Positions 1 through 12,100 of a stretch of DNA of 64,000 bases are shown here, piece after piece. A model generated the notes under the pieces. The model saw only the letters and a list, made by a program, of their open reading frames with translations. It searched no databases and had not been told where the DNA came from. Origin of the DNA: Distichodus sexfasciatus (Eukaryota; Chordata; Actinopteri; Characiformes; Distichodontidae); contig JAVGVS010000045.1 in NCBI GenBank assembly GCA_032718565.1, positions 1-64,000 of the forward strand, in the 5' to 3' direction. Position numbers and translations under genes: made by a program. Every line of letters begins with the position of its first letter. The first letter of the stretch is position 1.

Positions 1-349
1 TTATTCTTTTGTTTTTAACATAAGTGTTCCTATCAAGTCCTTTGAGTTTGGGGATTTATCCAAACAAACAGCAAGACCCTCGCCTCCTCCCTTCTTGTCG
101 TTTACTGTAATCCTTTGTTATAATTTGTATTTATATGTTCTAATGATTCTGCTGCGTGTGAGGGTGTGTTGTTTTAGCGTGCAGAAATGGTTTATATGAG
201 TTAAAGAATGGCTACACAAATATTCCCATCCTGCTCGGGTCGGCCAACAGCGAGCAGCGCCGGTCCGGTCCCACAGCCGCAATACGGAGAAAGCAAATAA
301 ACCCAGAAGCGGCCAAACCCTCTGGGATACTGCATTATGGAGAGACAGC

Positions 350-415
350 TCATGTTAATCATCACGTTAATTCCATTAGGCTGATTAATTTTATGCTAAT
401 TTGTCTTAATAGGAT
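350..415. promoter_or_regulatory. Cluster of homeodomain-type TAAT/ATTA cores
   Basis: About 65 bases contain at least six TAAT or ATTA cores (for example gttaatc, gttaatt, cattagg, gattaatt, gctaatt, cttaata) in non-repetitive, non-coding DNA. Such clusters are typical of homeodomain-bound enhancers, but AT-rich sequence produces them by chance. The rest of 1-527 shows no gene and no recognisable repeat. Confidence 0.2.
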
Positions 416-523
416 TGTCTTTTCGGCTGAATCGCGTTAAACGGACTGTAAGCCAGAGCGCTGAAGGAAGCAAACGTTTAGCAAGTCCCAACAGGAGAGA
501 GAGAGATACTAAACCCTGGGGAA

Positions 524-529
<6 letters not shown>

Positions 530-574
<45 letters not shown>
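530..574. repeat. (GA)n microsatellite
   Basis: An uninterrupted run of GA dinucleotides. It creates Arg/Glu and Ser/Leu repeat reading frames on the two strands, which are not genes. Confidence 0.95.
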
Positions 575-578
<4 letters not shown>

Positions 579-599
579 TGTGGACATGTATTTATCGCA

Positions 600-835
600 A
601 AATCACTTTTATCTGTTTTTTATCTGTTCTTTGTGGGGACATTTGAGAGGTCCCCATGAGGAAAAATGACTTTATAGAAAATGTGTTTGGTTTAGTTGAG
701 AAACTAAAAGAGGTAAAAGATGTGCTTTTGGTTACTGACAATTAAGGTTAGGGTTAGGATTAGGTGTAGGTGTAAAATTATGTACTTTAGTTATTATGGA
801 AGTCTATGGAAGGACCTCACAAAGATAGTAATACA
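600..835 (+). repeat. Dispersed repeat, 'gtggggacat...ggttagggttagg...ggaaggacctcacaaagatag' family
   Basis: The segment begins near tttgtggggacatttgagag, passes through gaggtaaaagatgtgctttt and a gttagggtta stretch, and ends with ggacctcacaaagatagtaa. The same block recurs at about 13370-13590 in the same orientation and at about 8285-8490 inverted. All copies sit beside GT/CA microsatellites. This is a common teleost interspersed repeat; I do not know its class. Confidence 0.75.
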
Positions 836-1084
836 GAGACGTTTGTGTGTGTGTGTGTGTGTGTGAAAGGGGAGGTAAGGGTGGGGTAGAGAGGGAGAGA
901 GAGGGTGGAAAGTGATGGTGAGATAAATAAGAGAGATCAAGAGTGCAGTAAGGTGTGTGAAAGAGTGGAAAAAAAGATGGCTGAGGAAGAGGAAAGGAAC
1001 GAAAATGAAGAAGAGGGGGAGATATATGAGAGAGAAAGAGGGGCTTGTTGTAATTTGCTTTCTAAAACAGTCCCTTGAGACGTC

Positions 1085-1235
1085 AGTGATAACGCCAGTG
1101 ATAATGCGCATTTGGCAGATGCTCTTATCCAGAGTCAATTCCCATTTCCCAATTTCAGGAACAGTCCCCCTGAGAGCAACTTGATGCTATGGGTCTTACT
1201 CAAGGATCAAGTGGTGGTAGTGCTGGATACACATG
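1085..1235 (+). repeat. Teleost interspersed repeat ('ggcagatgctcttatccagag')
   Basis: The motifs gcatttggcagatgctctta, ccctgagagcaact and caagtggtggtagtgctgg belong to a very common fish repeat. Related fragments occur at about 27725-27835 and 45800-45900. Confidence 0.65.
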
Positions 1236-1252
1236 CATTCATGTACTATGGA

Positions 1253-2106
1253 CAGAGGTGGGTAGAGTAGCCAAAAATCTTACTCAAGTAAGAGTATTAT
1301 TACTTTAGAATAATACTACTCAAGTACAAGTAAAAAGTAGTCATTCAAAAATGTACTCAAGAGTAAAATGTACTCAAGAGTAAAAAGTACTCAAGTACTG
1401 AGTAACTTCTGAGTACATTAAAGATTAATTGGTTTATCATATAATCAAATATGCAAAAATATAAAATAACAATGTACAATGTGTTTGGATATTACCACGC
1501 AATATTACATTAACTTTTTAAAAAATCTATACAAAGTAACATAAATTAAGGCTAATTCAGCCACAATAAACAGTAGAATAATCTGTAATAACTTAATATT
1601 TTTTTTAGTTTTAACAAAAAGGCTCAGCAGGCAGAGATTACACAGTAAAACAAGAACAAGTCTGTGCGTAAACTGTCCAGTGTGTGTGTCTGTGTGTGTG
1701 TGCTTGTGCGTGTGTGCGTGTGTGTCTGCCTGTCTGTGTTTGTGTGTGTGTGTGTGCGTGCGTGTGCGTGTCTGTGTGTGTGTATCTCTGTGTGTGTCCG
1801 CGTGTGTTTCGTGTGTGGTCATGTGACTGCCTAGCTCCGTTTGATTTGTGGAACGGTCATTTAGGAAGAAGTTTTCCGACAAAACAAACAGATCGTGCAT
1901 TGGATAACAGATGAATAAAAATAAAAGTAGCGAGCGGAATTTCGCTTAATGTAACGGAGTAAAAGTAGCGTTATGTCTTCACAAATATACTCAAGTAAAA
2001 GTAAAAAGTATGTTGTATAAAAACTACTCTTACAAGTACAGTTTATCCAAAAAGTTACTCAAGTAAATGTAACGGAGTAAATGTAGCGCGCTACCACCCA
2101 CCTCTG
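1253..2106. mobile_element. hAT-like non-autonomous DNA transposon
   Basis: The ends are inverted: cagaggtgggtag on the left and ctaccacccacctctg on the right. The flanks ACTATGGA (1245-1252) and ACTATAGA (2107-2114) look like an 8 bp target duplication with one mismatch, as expected for hAT. Inside, 'actcaagtaaaagtaaaaagta' type repeats run inward from both ends. A GT microsatellite (1681-1816) has expanded in the middle. No transposase is visible. Confidence 0.75.
1681..1816. repeat. Imperfect (GT)n microsatellite inside the hAT element
   Basis: GT-rich tract interrupted by C and GC steps. It gives Cys/Val and Thr/His reading frames that are not genes. Confidence 0.9.
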
Positions 2107-2612
2107 ACTATAGATGTACAATACCATGTATCTGTCTGTCTAGGTGTTGCGTATTTGACTGAAAATTTGCCATGTGCATATAACTTTGTCCACCATCTCT
2201 TCTGTATTAAGTCTCATCTGAAACCATTCAGTTCAGTAAAACACGCTGCTTCACCCCTAGCGCATTCGCAAGTTGCACGTTTCTAATGATGAGGATAATG
2301 TACTGATTCACTTCAAACTGCACTTCTTGTCATCAGCAGAAATAAGTCCGGTGAAGGATCGATCTTAATGGATACTCTATTGCTCTGTCTGTTAGTGATG
2401 CACACACTCATGCGCTCTTACACACACGTGACTCCCATTTATTGCACTCTTAACCTCAAGTTGACTGACAGTGTTAGTAAAGTTGGCCATTTTCAACAAC
2501 TTTTTTTCAAGTAAGTAGTTGGAGCAGATAAGTGTGTGTGTTGGCTGGGTGTGGGAATCACCCCCTTGGTACTATCTCACTCAACCCAAGTTGTGACACA
2601 CTCAGAAACTAT

Positions 2613-3975
2613 CAGTGTTGGGCAAGTTACTTCCAAAATGTAATAGATTACTAGTTACTGTTATTTCAAAGTAATGGGCCTAACCCGCAATTTCCGGGTT
2701 TAACGCCTTGGCAGGGGGCTATATTCTATTGAGGTAAACAATGCCACAGTCTGTTTACCTCAGTTGTGTACCTCAGTACACTACTTCCCAACAAAAACAA
2801 CCTTACATTTTCATGAATTTCCAAAGACGACATTGAGTGAGGGAGATCAGACGAGACGAAGGCATCAATCTTGTTAATCGCAAGAGGAGTGCGCGGCTTA
2901 AGATGGGAGCTGTTCCCAGTCGAATTTAGTTGGAACAGTTACACCAGAGTCCAGACGAAAACACCAGTGTAATCAACGGGTGACAGCTCGGCAAGCAAAA
3001 AAACAACGCAAGCAGAGCGTACCAAAGAGCATGACTATGTGACGCCCCCTGTCGGTAAACACCAAGATGTACAGCTAGCTAGCTGTTGTAACTCATAAAT
3101 GTTACATTTTTGATTCCTGTTCAATGAATCGTTCAACAATCGCTATGCACAACGAAGCAACATTTCTAGAATGTTTCATCTCCTTCTTACTATACTTGCA
3201 TTCAAGAAGTAAAATTTGGGTTGTGTGCAGTTGCAAATTTTCCAGAATCCAAAATAAGAGAACATACTAACTGACGCCATCACAACTTGTTTTTAAGTGT
3301 TGGGCTACTGTATACTTTTGGCAAACTTGGCACGCAGTTAACGCTAAAAAATTAAATCAACATCAGACGTACTGTAAAACTAAAGTTCAGCCCTTTTATT
3401 TGTAAATGAACATGTAATGTAATGTTACTGCTGCCCAGTACTTACGTAAGCTCACTATTGACTGTATTGGCTGACATAAAATGCATAAACTTGTCCTACA
3501 AGAAGTGCTACTTAATGCAACCTCAGTTTTGTAAACTTTCTTGTCTCATTAGTACTTACAAACCAAATATCCCCCTGGCAAAATGAACATTTTCAGTAAC
3601 ATTTCTGCCATTGTTTACTTCCGTATGAATGTTGCGACAGGAAGATGCTTTACCCAGCCAAGGCCAAGTTGAGCGTCGAAAACGGAAACTGTGAGATAGG
3701 CAAATACGTCCTCAAATGTAATTCTTGGTACAGTCAACAACGAAGCTGTGAAGCACTGCATTTTTACGCGGTCTCCTGTTGACAGCGAGTAGTAGCACTA
3801 GATGGTTGTTTGCCGGAAGTTTTTTTTTATCCGGTGTGGTGTACTTCCCGAATTTTTTGAAAGGGGCCGATTGGTTACATTACAATATAACTGTCTCTGA
3901 ATCGTTATGCGTTACACGACTCCTGCATTACTTTTGAGTTACTTTATCTAAAATAACTGTGGAAGTAGAAAAATG
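2613..3975. mobile_element. Degenerate 'gtgttgggcaagttact' element, probably with a nested insertion
   Basis: The left edge (gtgttgggcaagttacttcc) and the right part near 3870-3975 (ggttacattac, cattacttttgagttac) belong to a common fish DNA element. The middle (about 2690-3860) is unrelated to those ends and lacks a long ORF. It looks like an inserted sequence, but I could not define clean borders. Confidence 0.45.
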
Positions 3976-3985
3976 TAGTTAAAAG

Positions 3986-4036
3986 GATGGATGGATGGAT
4001 GGATGGATGGCTGGATAGATAGATAGATAGATAGAC
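3986..4036. repeat. (GGAT)n/(GATA)n tetranucleotide microsatellite
   Basis: About six ggat units change into about five gata units. Confidence 0.95.
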
Positions 4037-4849
4037 CTGAAAGTAGTGGTCATTACATCCCTATTAAACATACATGACTGCACGTATGGACTACATGTAT
4101 GTGCGTCTGCATGCATGAGTGATTGAGATATTTCCCCCGTGGGCCCAAAGTCTTGGTCCAGTTGTGTCTCAAAGCAACAAATCAAATTAACCCAATGAAC
4201 ACGACACGCTACATGAAGTGAGCTGTCGAGGGCAGGGGCACAGGAAACTGGGGGCTACGCGTTCGTCTCAGCACTCATTCATCACCACGTTCCAGCATTC
4301 TGATCGCTCACTGCTAGATTTCTCACCCCGTTTAGTGGGCATGAAAACGGCATTCCACTTAAACGTCGACTGTTTTCCTCATTCACTGCAGGACACCAGC
4401 TTTTATTATTCCTCCTCCTCGTTCCTGTCCTTCTACTCCTGCTTTCCTAATTTGTTATATGACCTCCCTCACTTTTCTCATACTCCAGGATCACCAGAAC
4501 ACCCCCTCAAGAACACTGAGTGCAGAGCTCAAAGGGAAACTCCGCCATCACAGCAGTATTGAAGTTAACAGCATGAAAAGTTTCATGAGGTCTGTAATTT
4601 CCACATTATGAGTAACTGGGGGTTGTCAATTAGAAACATCCGTTCCACTTTTTTCGCCCAGCGTTCCCTGATGGAGGACATTAAAAACTGATTTCCTAAA
4701 ATACTGTAAATCAAGACGGCTATTCTGCCATATACTTATACAGTAGACTGATTGTTATGACAAATTATGAGCATTCAAATCTTTTCAGAGATCCAAAATA
4801 TGGTGGAGTGTGTGGAACGTCCCTTTCACAGGCCTTTTTTGAGATTGTA
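4037..4849. other. Gap with nothing recognisable
   Basis: There is an open frame at 4218-4562 on the plus strand, but it is compositionally ordinary, lacks splice context and shows no family resemblance. No repeat edges are seen. Confidence 0.5.
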
Positions 4850-5165
4850 GCTTTTCTAAAAAATTGCAATCAAAGTTGTTTTTTAGGTGTTTTGTTGCAA
4901 TAAAGTTGCAAAATCAATTCAAAGTTGCAGAAAAAAATGCGATTTTGCCCCCCCCCCCTTATAATGATTCTTTAACAATTAATTAAATGAAGGGAATAAA
5001 ACCACTATTATTTTTTATTAATTATTAATCATTTAATCAAGGAATGAGTTTGCTGACGTATGGCTCAACGTTTCGTGGGAAACTACAATGATTGGTCAAA
5101 AATTGCGGAAAAGTTGCGGTAATTGGTCAAAATTGCACGGTAGTAATGAATTATATATACAGTAT
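4850..5165 (+). repeat. Dispersed repeat, 'attggtcaaaattgcac' family, copy 1
   Basis: The block includes accactattattttttatta, caacgtttcgtgg and gtaattggtcaaaattgcac. The same block is found inverted at about 16820-17190. Confidence 0.7.
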
Positions 5166-6790
5166 ATACAAACAAGATTTCTTCATATTTTATCTTTTCA
5201 ACTTGTTTTCTTAGATATTTGTGGCTTTGTGAAGGATTTTGATAGAAGTTTTATTTGAAAAACTGAATGGTGTATGAGGTCAATGGAAGTCAATGGTAGA
5301 ATCTCAAGTTTTGAACACAGAGGCCAATGGGTTTGTGACCCCCATGTCTTATGTGGACACAACAACTTGTCATAAATCTCCTCTTTACCAGCAGCTGTGA
5401 ACACACTCCTGCCTTTTGTTGCTCTTTTGAGCGCTAGGGTTACACCTTCTTTGTACTTATCATTACTTAAAATGTTTTGTTTTTACTTTGATTCTTCAAC
5501 CAACTTTAAAAGAGAACACAACAGCTACTTTCAAGTTTAAAAGCAATCACACTAACACATTTATGCACATTCTTGATCTATGAATTGATGTATCGATGTA
5601 GAACGATGTATTGTTACACCCTTAGTTACATCTCCACATGTTTGAGCACCATGTGCTACATTTAATCCTAGACTGAGGTTCAAGTCGGTTTCATGCTGTG
5701 CACTTTTTTCCTGTTTCCTTTAACTGGGTATACTGCCCACACCAGCATTTCCTGTCTCTTTACATCACTTCCTCTTCAAGGTGAATGATAAGAATGACTC
5801 CCATCACCCTCATTCACCCAGAGACACTCTGCAAAATCCGTCCACACTGGAGAAAACAGTACTTTTAGATAGCACACGTTTCCTATTCAATATTCAGTTC
5901 AGTTGTGAATGCCAATTACCGCTCTAGTGACGTTATTGTTACTTTACGCAACCTGCCGCAGACTTAAGTGCACCACGGAGCGCTAATTGCGTCTTCATAG
6001 TGCTGCTTTTTGTCCCTGGGGAGTTCAACAACCATCTATCAGGAAATGCCAGCCTATAACCTCATTTCCTCAGAACTCCATACACCAATCGGAGTGGAGA
6101 CGGCACTGGCAGCAGGCTGTTAAAGACATTACAAGCTCAAATTCAATCTATACAGCACATGCGGACCGGTGCATACCGCCTCGTAAAAACTCTAGAGAAA
6201 ATGCTCTTTGTTGTATTTTATTGACGTTACTTGGATTGCTGCAATTTATCAGTGGAATTAGTAAACTAACTTGACAATTAGACATTTCTCATTACAGTAA
6301 TTTAAGACACATTTCCTTAATTTACTTTGTAGGCCACCACATAAAGGATTTTTCTGACATCTGTTTGATGGATAAACCATCAGGCCATTTTCCATTGCAA
6401 ACGTCATTTTCAATCCCGTCTAATCCCACCAGCAAGCACTTTTATAAAACGCAGTGCTAGACTCCACCAACAAAGGGAGAGAGCTGCGACAAAAGAGGAT
6501 GGAATAGACTGAAAACTAGGAAGGGAAGACGGGAGGGAAGTCCAGGCGAGGGAAGATCCAGGGAAATAAAACAATTATACGTTTCCTAAAATCTTCAGTT
6601 GTCTCTCTCAAGGTCCTAGGATTAAATATTTGCTGCAAATATAATACTGCATCACTTTAAAATACCCGAATTTCCACCATATTCTGTCTATTTTATATTA
6701 TTTTAACCATGAACCAACATTTTCCACAATTTCTCTATCGAGATCTTTATTCTAGGTCTAATCTTCCTCATTCCTAGTGAATTTAAGTGA
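5166..6790. other. Gap with nothing recognisable
   Basis: AT-rich unique-looking sequence with only short open frames. No exon, RNA gene or clear repeat border could be supported. Confidence 0.45.
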
Positions 6791-6794
6791 TTAT

Positions 6795-7020
6795 TCGTCA
6801 TTGTGAACACACCACAGCACACAGTGCACCTCAACGAAAGGTGACCTCTGCATTTGGCCCATCCATGAAGTGTTTGAGAATGGTACCTTGCTCATGAGTA
6901 CCTCAGTGGCAAGGTATGCAAGGTACCCTCCCCAAGCACTTCATGAATGGGTCACACGCAGAGGTAACTTTTCGTTGCGGTGCACTGTGGGCTGTGATGT
7001 GTTCACAATGACAAATAATT
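6795..7020. repeat. Fold-back pair of tRNA-like SINE halves
   Basis: The first half (cattgtgaacac... acctctgcatttggcccatc ...ggtaccttgc) is followed at once by its own reverse complement (gcaaggtacc ... gaatgggtcacacgcagagg ... gtgttcacaatg). The two form an imperfect palindrome centred near 6910. Both halves belong to the SINE family also seen at 7165 and 11870. Confidence 0.8.
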
Positions 7021-7164
7021 ATTAAAATTCACTTAAATTCACTAGGTACTCATGAGCAAAGCACCATACCAAAGCACTGCTTTCTGATGTGCTACCAAGA
7101 AGCTGCCCACTTCTCCTTTACAGATGGATCAACCCTTACAAAAATTGTAGACTTCTGGCAATAG

Positions 7165-7405
7165 CTGATTGCGTAATGGTTAGGGTGTCCCATGATCGGA
7201 AGTTTGCCAGTTTTGAATCCAAGGACCGATAAAGGTATCACTGAGGTACTCATGAGCAAGGTACCATCCCCAAGCACTGCTTCCTGTGCGCTGCCCTTGT
7301 TAGCTGCCCACTGTTTCTTCATGGATGGGTCATATGCAGAGGTCACATTTCGATGTGGTGCACTGTGTGCTGTGCTGCGGTGTGTTCACAATGACAAATA
7401 ATTAC
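7165..7405 (+). repeat. tRNA-like SINE, family A
   Basis: It starts with a tRNA-like head (gcgtaatggttagggtg), followed by the diagnostic body: gaggtactcatgagcaaggt, ccccaagcactgct, and the tail gttcacaatgacaaataat. The family recurs at least nine times in the window. Confidence 0.8.
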
Positions 7406-7410
7406 TCCTC

Positions 7411-7987
7411 TTAAATAATCACTTAAAGTTGCCATAAATATGCAGCAAGGTCATATTTTCTCATTCAAATTAGGTTTGTGGACTTTTAGCAAGAAAACCT
7501 ATGACTCATCACACATTAATCATAAGCAGATTTCTGTATTTTAGCTCACTGTAGAAAAATACAGTAAGAGTTTCAGAGTTACCAGAGAGATAAAAGCACC
7601 ATTTCAAAAGACAAAACTAACAAAGTCCTGTCACTGCTCATAATGATGCTGTATGTTGCACTAAACAAGAAGGTCTTACTTCAGTTCTTCCCATTTAGCC
7701 TCATTTAACCTGTTTAAGAAGAGACCCTTTGAGAGATGATGTCTCTCAAAGTGAAGAATGCTATCAGAACATCAGGACATCTTGTCATTTTACATGAGAA
7801 TTTTTCAGAATCTGTCAATTTTCACTGTTAAAATGTAGTTCCTTCCACAAAAGTACAACCCATTGCTTTTCTCTAAACTCACTATTAAAATGTACTGATT
7901 ATATTTGAGTTTTATTGCTGCTCTCAGAAGGACTCTTCTCACTGAATCAGCTACTGTTTCAGACTACATCTGATCAATGAGATGACC
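7411..7987. other. Gap with nothing recognisable
   Basis: AT-rich sequence with no long ORF, repeat border or RNA signature that I can see. Confidence 0.45.
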
Positions 7988-8003
7988 TTCAGACACACAC
8001 ACG

Positions 8004-8042
<39 letters not shown>
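7988..8042. repeat. Compound (CT)n(CA)n microsatellite
   Basis: A run of ct dinucleotides passes directly into ca dinucleotides. Confidence 0.95.
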
Positions 8043-8043
<1 letters not shown>

Positions 8044-8284
8044 TCCTTGCACTTATATAGTAGTGACCCTGACCATAAGCTCAGTAAACAAAGGCTAATC
8101 TTTCTACACTTTTAGTTTTGCAAATAAACTTGTATTTTTTTTTTGTAAAAGAAGTTTAAAGAAGTGAGGACCACTAAAAAAGTTCTCACTTCCCAAAAAT
8201 GTCCTCACTCTGCTGGTTAAAAACTCATTTTGGTTCTCACTAAGTAGCAAGTACAAGAACACACACAAACAAACTTATATAACT

Positions 8285-8490
8285 ATCCTCGTGGGGACAT
8301 TCCATGGACTCCCATAATGACTAGAAGTATATAATTTTATAGCTAATGCTAAACCTAATCCTAACCTTAACCTCTGTAACCAAATGCACATCTTTTTTTA
8401 AAATCTCTTTTACTGTTTCAAATAAAACAAGCACATTTTCTATAACGTCTATAACGTCAAAAGATTTAGGGGACAAAAAGGCCCCACAAC
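8285..8490 (-). repeat. Inverted copy of the 'ggttagggttagg / ggacctcac' repeat
   Basis: Read on the minus strand it matches the block at 600-835: aaaagatgtgca, the ggttaaggttagg region and ggaatgtccccacgagg. It is the same family as 13370-13590. Confidence 0.7.
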
Positions 8491-8668
8491 ACATAAAAAC
8501 ATGGTACAAAACACACACACACAAAGTACTCCCACAGTGATGCTTCTCACTCATTCACTACAGTGTTAAAGAGTTCATGAAGGAACACAACATACTTCAA
8601 TTCCTAATCCTTTGCATTGTTTCAGGGTCAGCAGACAAAAGTAGTATCACTGTGTTATATATAGGTAC

Positions 8669-8825
8669 ATGTTTGTGTGTGTGTGTGTGTGTGTTGAGTA
8701 TCGATTGCTAAGGCTCCCACTGGCCATTGGTGTTTTTCTTGTCTCACAGTCTGATGTCTGCTCATGGACACAGCCCAAACGCCGTGGGACACACAAACAC
8801 ACACATACGCACACACACAGGACAG
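8669..8825. repeat. (GT)n and (CA)n microsatellites
   Basis: GT tract at 8674-8694 and CA tract near 8790-8818, separated by about 100 unique bases. 8826-10010 holds only unique-looking AT-rich sequence. Confidence 0.85.
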
Positions 8826-10011
8826 ATGAGGCCTCCGTCCTTCACTGCTGTCCTCGTCTCTATCAGTACACACACATGCTTTATATAACGAGCCTCTTCC
8901 TGTTCCTCAAACCGCCCTTTACAACAGAGTTTCTTTTCAAATGTATAGACACTGAATGATGATTGCAAACACTTATCAGCTTAAATAACCAGACTGAATG
9001 GTTTACGGAAAAAAATGGAGATGTAGAAGTGTATCTGCCATGTACGACGGCGTATTAGGGCCATTGTAGATTAAAAAGAAAGAAATGGAGATGAGGGAGT
9101 GGGCTAAAATTCTGAGATTAAAGTCGTACATTTACGAAAAAGAAAAAGTCGGACATTCTTTGAGATTCAAGTGGAAAAGTAACGAGAAAAAAGTTGCAAA
9201 TTTGTGAGGAAAAAGTCAGATATTCTCAAGGATTATAAAAGTAGTATAAAAGTCCTGAAACTACAGATATAACTACTAGAAATAGTAAGAACTGTGTCTG
9301 TTTTATTGGCTTGAAGAGTTTTTATTATGCAGAGACATTCTACAGCTTAGTACTGTGAAGATAAATAAGGTTGGTGCCAGGCGGAAACACTTCTTTATTC
9401 GTGTGGTATCCACCTTCTCTCTAACATTACAGAATGAAAAAATATGTTCTGATAAATTGAAAATGAAGAAATACTACATTTTGAGGTGTAGTTGCCCAGG
9501 GGTCCCACACTACGGTAATCCGACTCTGGTAGCCATGAGTTACAAATTTCTTGAATAAGGCCCCGACTCTGTATTAAATGTATTCAAAACATTTTTACAT
9601 CTTCATAAAAATATAAACTATATGTATAATAATATAAACTATAAGTTTAAGGCAAAATGATTACACGAAAATTTATCAGTGTTTTATATTTCTTCCAGTT
9701 CACCACTAAATATTACTGTATATGTAACTTAATTATATATGCAAATGATGTAGACATTATGGTAATGTATTATGATAAACATAGTAACTTGACCCAGATT
9801 GTTTTGAGCCAGTGTGAACGTTGTGAGCAATCAGCCGTTACTGACCTACAATCACGTTTCCAGTAGAGAGTACCCACAACACTCACATAACACACCCACC
9901 ACACACACACACTGACTCTGGAATCCTCACAACAGCTCATTTTCATGAATTTTAAGTGCAGGTCTCTAAAGAACACAGATGCACACAATCACACCCACTC
10001 CCAGTAGTGAT

Positions 10012-10080
10012 TATGATGACGATGATGACGATGATGACGATGATGACGATGATGATGATGATGGTGGTGGTGATATTGTT
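10012..10080. repeat. (GATGAC)n/(GAT)n/(GGT)n short tandem repeat
   Basis: Regular gatgac hexamers decay into gat and then ggt trinucleotides. The Met/Thr frame across it is not a gene. Confidence 0.95.
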
Positions 10081-10594
10081 ATTGCTAGGAGATAACCGTC
10101 ACCCTAACGTGGATACGACTGAGGACCATTCCCTGTGACTGGCTTCATGAATAATTTATCACAGAAGAACGAGAGTGGGAAAGGGGAAAAGTGTCTGACC
10201 TTAGCGACCGGCAAAATGAGGGAGGGTGGGAAAGAGAGGGAGGAAGGATGAACAACGAAGAGAGGAGAGGAGAGGAGAGGCGAGAGAGTAACAGAAGAGG
10301 GAAAATGAGATGAGGAGAGCATCTTAGTCAAAATGATTTTCTCACAAAACACACCTCTGGAACTATCATGCTTTTGTTTAGCACTAAAACCTAGTTTACA
10401 CAACATCCTTCAGTCCTGATATTAATCTCCATTAATCTGTGTAAAGGTGACATTCTCAAGAAAAGTTCTTGGTCTAAAACTTTGGTCCAACCAGCTAAAA
10501 AGAGACATTAAGACATTAAAGTGTCCTTGGATTTTTTGAAAGGTGCTATATAAATCCAAGTTATTATTATTATCATTAAGTACAGTAGAAATTA

Positions 10595-10930
10595 AGGGAT
10601 GCACGATGATATCGGAGTCATATTGGAATCCTATAGAAATTGTATCAAAATCAGCCAATAATTGCTGTTTTAAGTTATTTGCATTAGATTTGCCTGGTGG
10701 GATTTTATACGCCACATGCCTTCAGTCTTAAAATGTATGGCGTTATTTTGTGCCAAAATTCTGAGCACGCAGTGGAACAAAATGTCTTGTCTTTAAACGC
10801 TGAACTCAATTCTGCTTTCACACTCGCTCGACTTGGCACTTGTCTTCCTCATTTATTGGTACCGGCAGATATAAGCATGAAAAATATTTAATGTCGGCAT
10901 CGATCTGTGATTCCCGTATCGTGCATCCCT
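10595..10930. mobile_element. MITE with 'agggatgcacgat' inverted ends
   Basis: The left end agggatgcacgat is mirrored by atcgtgcatccct at the right end, 336 bases apart. The interior is non-coding. I could not assign a convincing target-site duplication: 'atta' flanks both sides, which is too short to decide the superfamily. Confidence 0.75.
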
Positions 10931-11309
10931 ATTAGAACTGACTCCAGACCTAAAAACATTTCACGGTAACCCTCATGATGATGCACACATGACACACATC
11001 ATGACTCACATTACAACAACAACTAGAGGTCAGGGCAAAGAGAAGGACTATCATACGTAAGAACTATAAATGCTGCAGATGTAAATAAGGGAAAGTGATA
11101 TTCAAAGTGTTGTGTTGCGCAAACCAATCACTTTTTTTTTTACTGTGTTGCTACAACAAGGTTCTCTTTGCACACTTCCCAAAAGCGACAGAGTAGAAGT
11201 CATGCTTAAAGGTCCAAAAATGATAGCCTTTGGCCTTTTCAGATCTGACAAGACTTAGGATTTGAACTTATGACAGACTGTCCTACAAATCGAGATTATG
11301 TTACAGTCA

Positions 11310-11575
11310 TCATGGAGGCTGAGTAACGGAAATCCTGAGTTAATGATATCACGATTAGAGGTTCAAAGCCCAGAATAAACCTAAAGAAACACCATCGTTG
11401 ATCAATAGTGGTCTGAGTGATGGAAATCCTGAGTTTGTGATATCAAGATTAGAGGTTCAAATCCCAGAATAAACCTAAAGAAACACCATCATCGATTGGT
11501 GGTGGTCTGAGTGATGGAAATCCAGAGTTAGTGATATTAAGATTAGAGGTTTGAATCCTAGAAAAGCCTAAAATA
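11310..11575 (+). repeat. Three-copy tandem repeat, unit ~105-110 bp
   Basis: The block 'gtggtctgagtgatggaaat / gatatcaagattagaggttc / aaacctaaagaaacaccatc' occurs three times with gradual divergence; the third copy is shortened. Frames stay closed, so this is not coding. Confidence 0.85.
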
Positions 11576-11869
11576 CACTCTTAGGCAGAATTCTCTCCTA
11601 TAGACCGAGAGGTTGTAGGTTTAAATGTTCAGTCTCAATCCCTCTGCCAGGACTACCATCTTTGAGCCCTTTGGCAAGCCTGTTAACCTAAATTTGCTGC
11701 ACAGAGATTGTCAAACTTGTCAGGAAATATACATCACTTTAGACAATGACAAATGCCATGAATGTCAATGTCAATAATCAGCGTTCAAATATCAGTTATT
11801 TTGCTGTTGTTGTGTCCTTTCAGGTTGGTCAGATGATCCAATCACAGTGTAAGTTCAATTAGCAATTCT

Positions 11870-12100
11870 GGCAGTTGGTAGTGTAACAGTTAGGGAGTTG
11901 GTCCTGTGATCAGTGGGTCGCTGGTTCAAGTCCTGGACCAAGGTACCATCCCCAAGCATTGCTCCCCGGGTCCACTTTGCCCCAAAAAGCTGCCCACTTC
12001 TCCTTCATGAATGGGTCAAATGGATGAGGTCACATATCGGTGCGGTGCACTGTGCGCTGTGGTGTGTTCACAATGACAAATAATCACTTGAATTCTTAAA
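11870..12100 (+). repeat. tRNA-like SINE, family A
   Basis: Head gttggtagtgtaacagttag, B-box-like ctggttcaagtcctgg, body aggtaccatccccaagc and tail gttcacaatgacaaataatc. This is one of the best-preserved copies. Confidence 0.85.

Noticed and set aside
1505..1914. Long Cys/Val and Thr/His frames on both strands
   Set aside because: They translate the GT microsatellite inside a hAT-like element.
6795..7410. tRNA genes
   Set aside because: The B-box-like motifs belong to SINE heads. I see no intact cloverleaf with an anticodon arm at these or other SINE loci.
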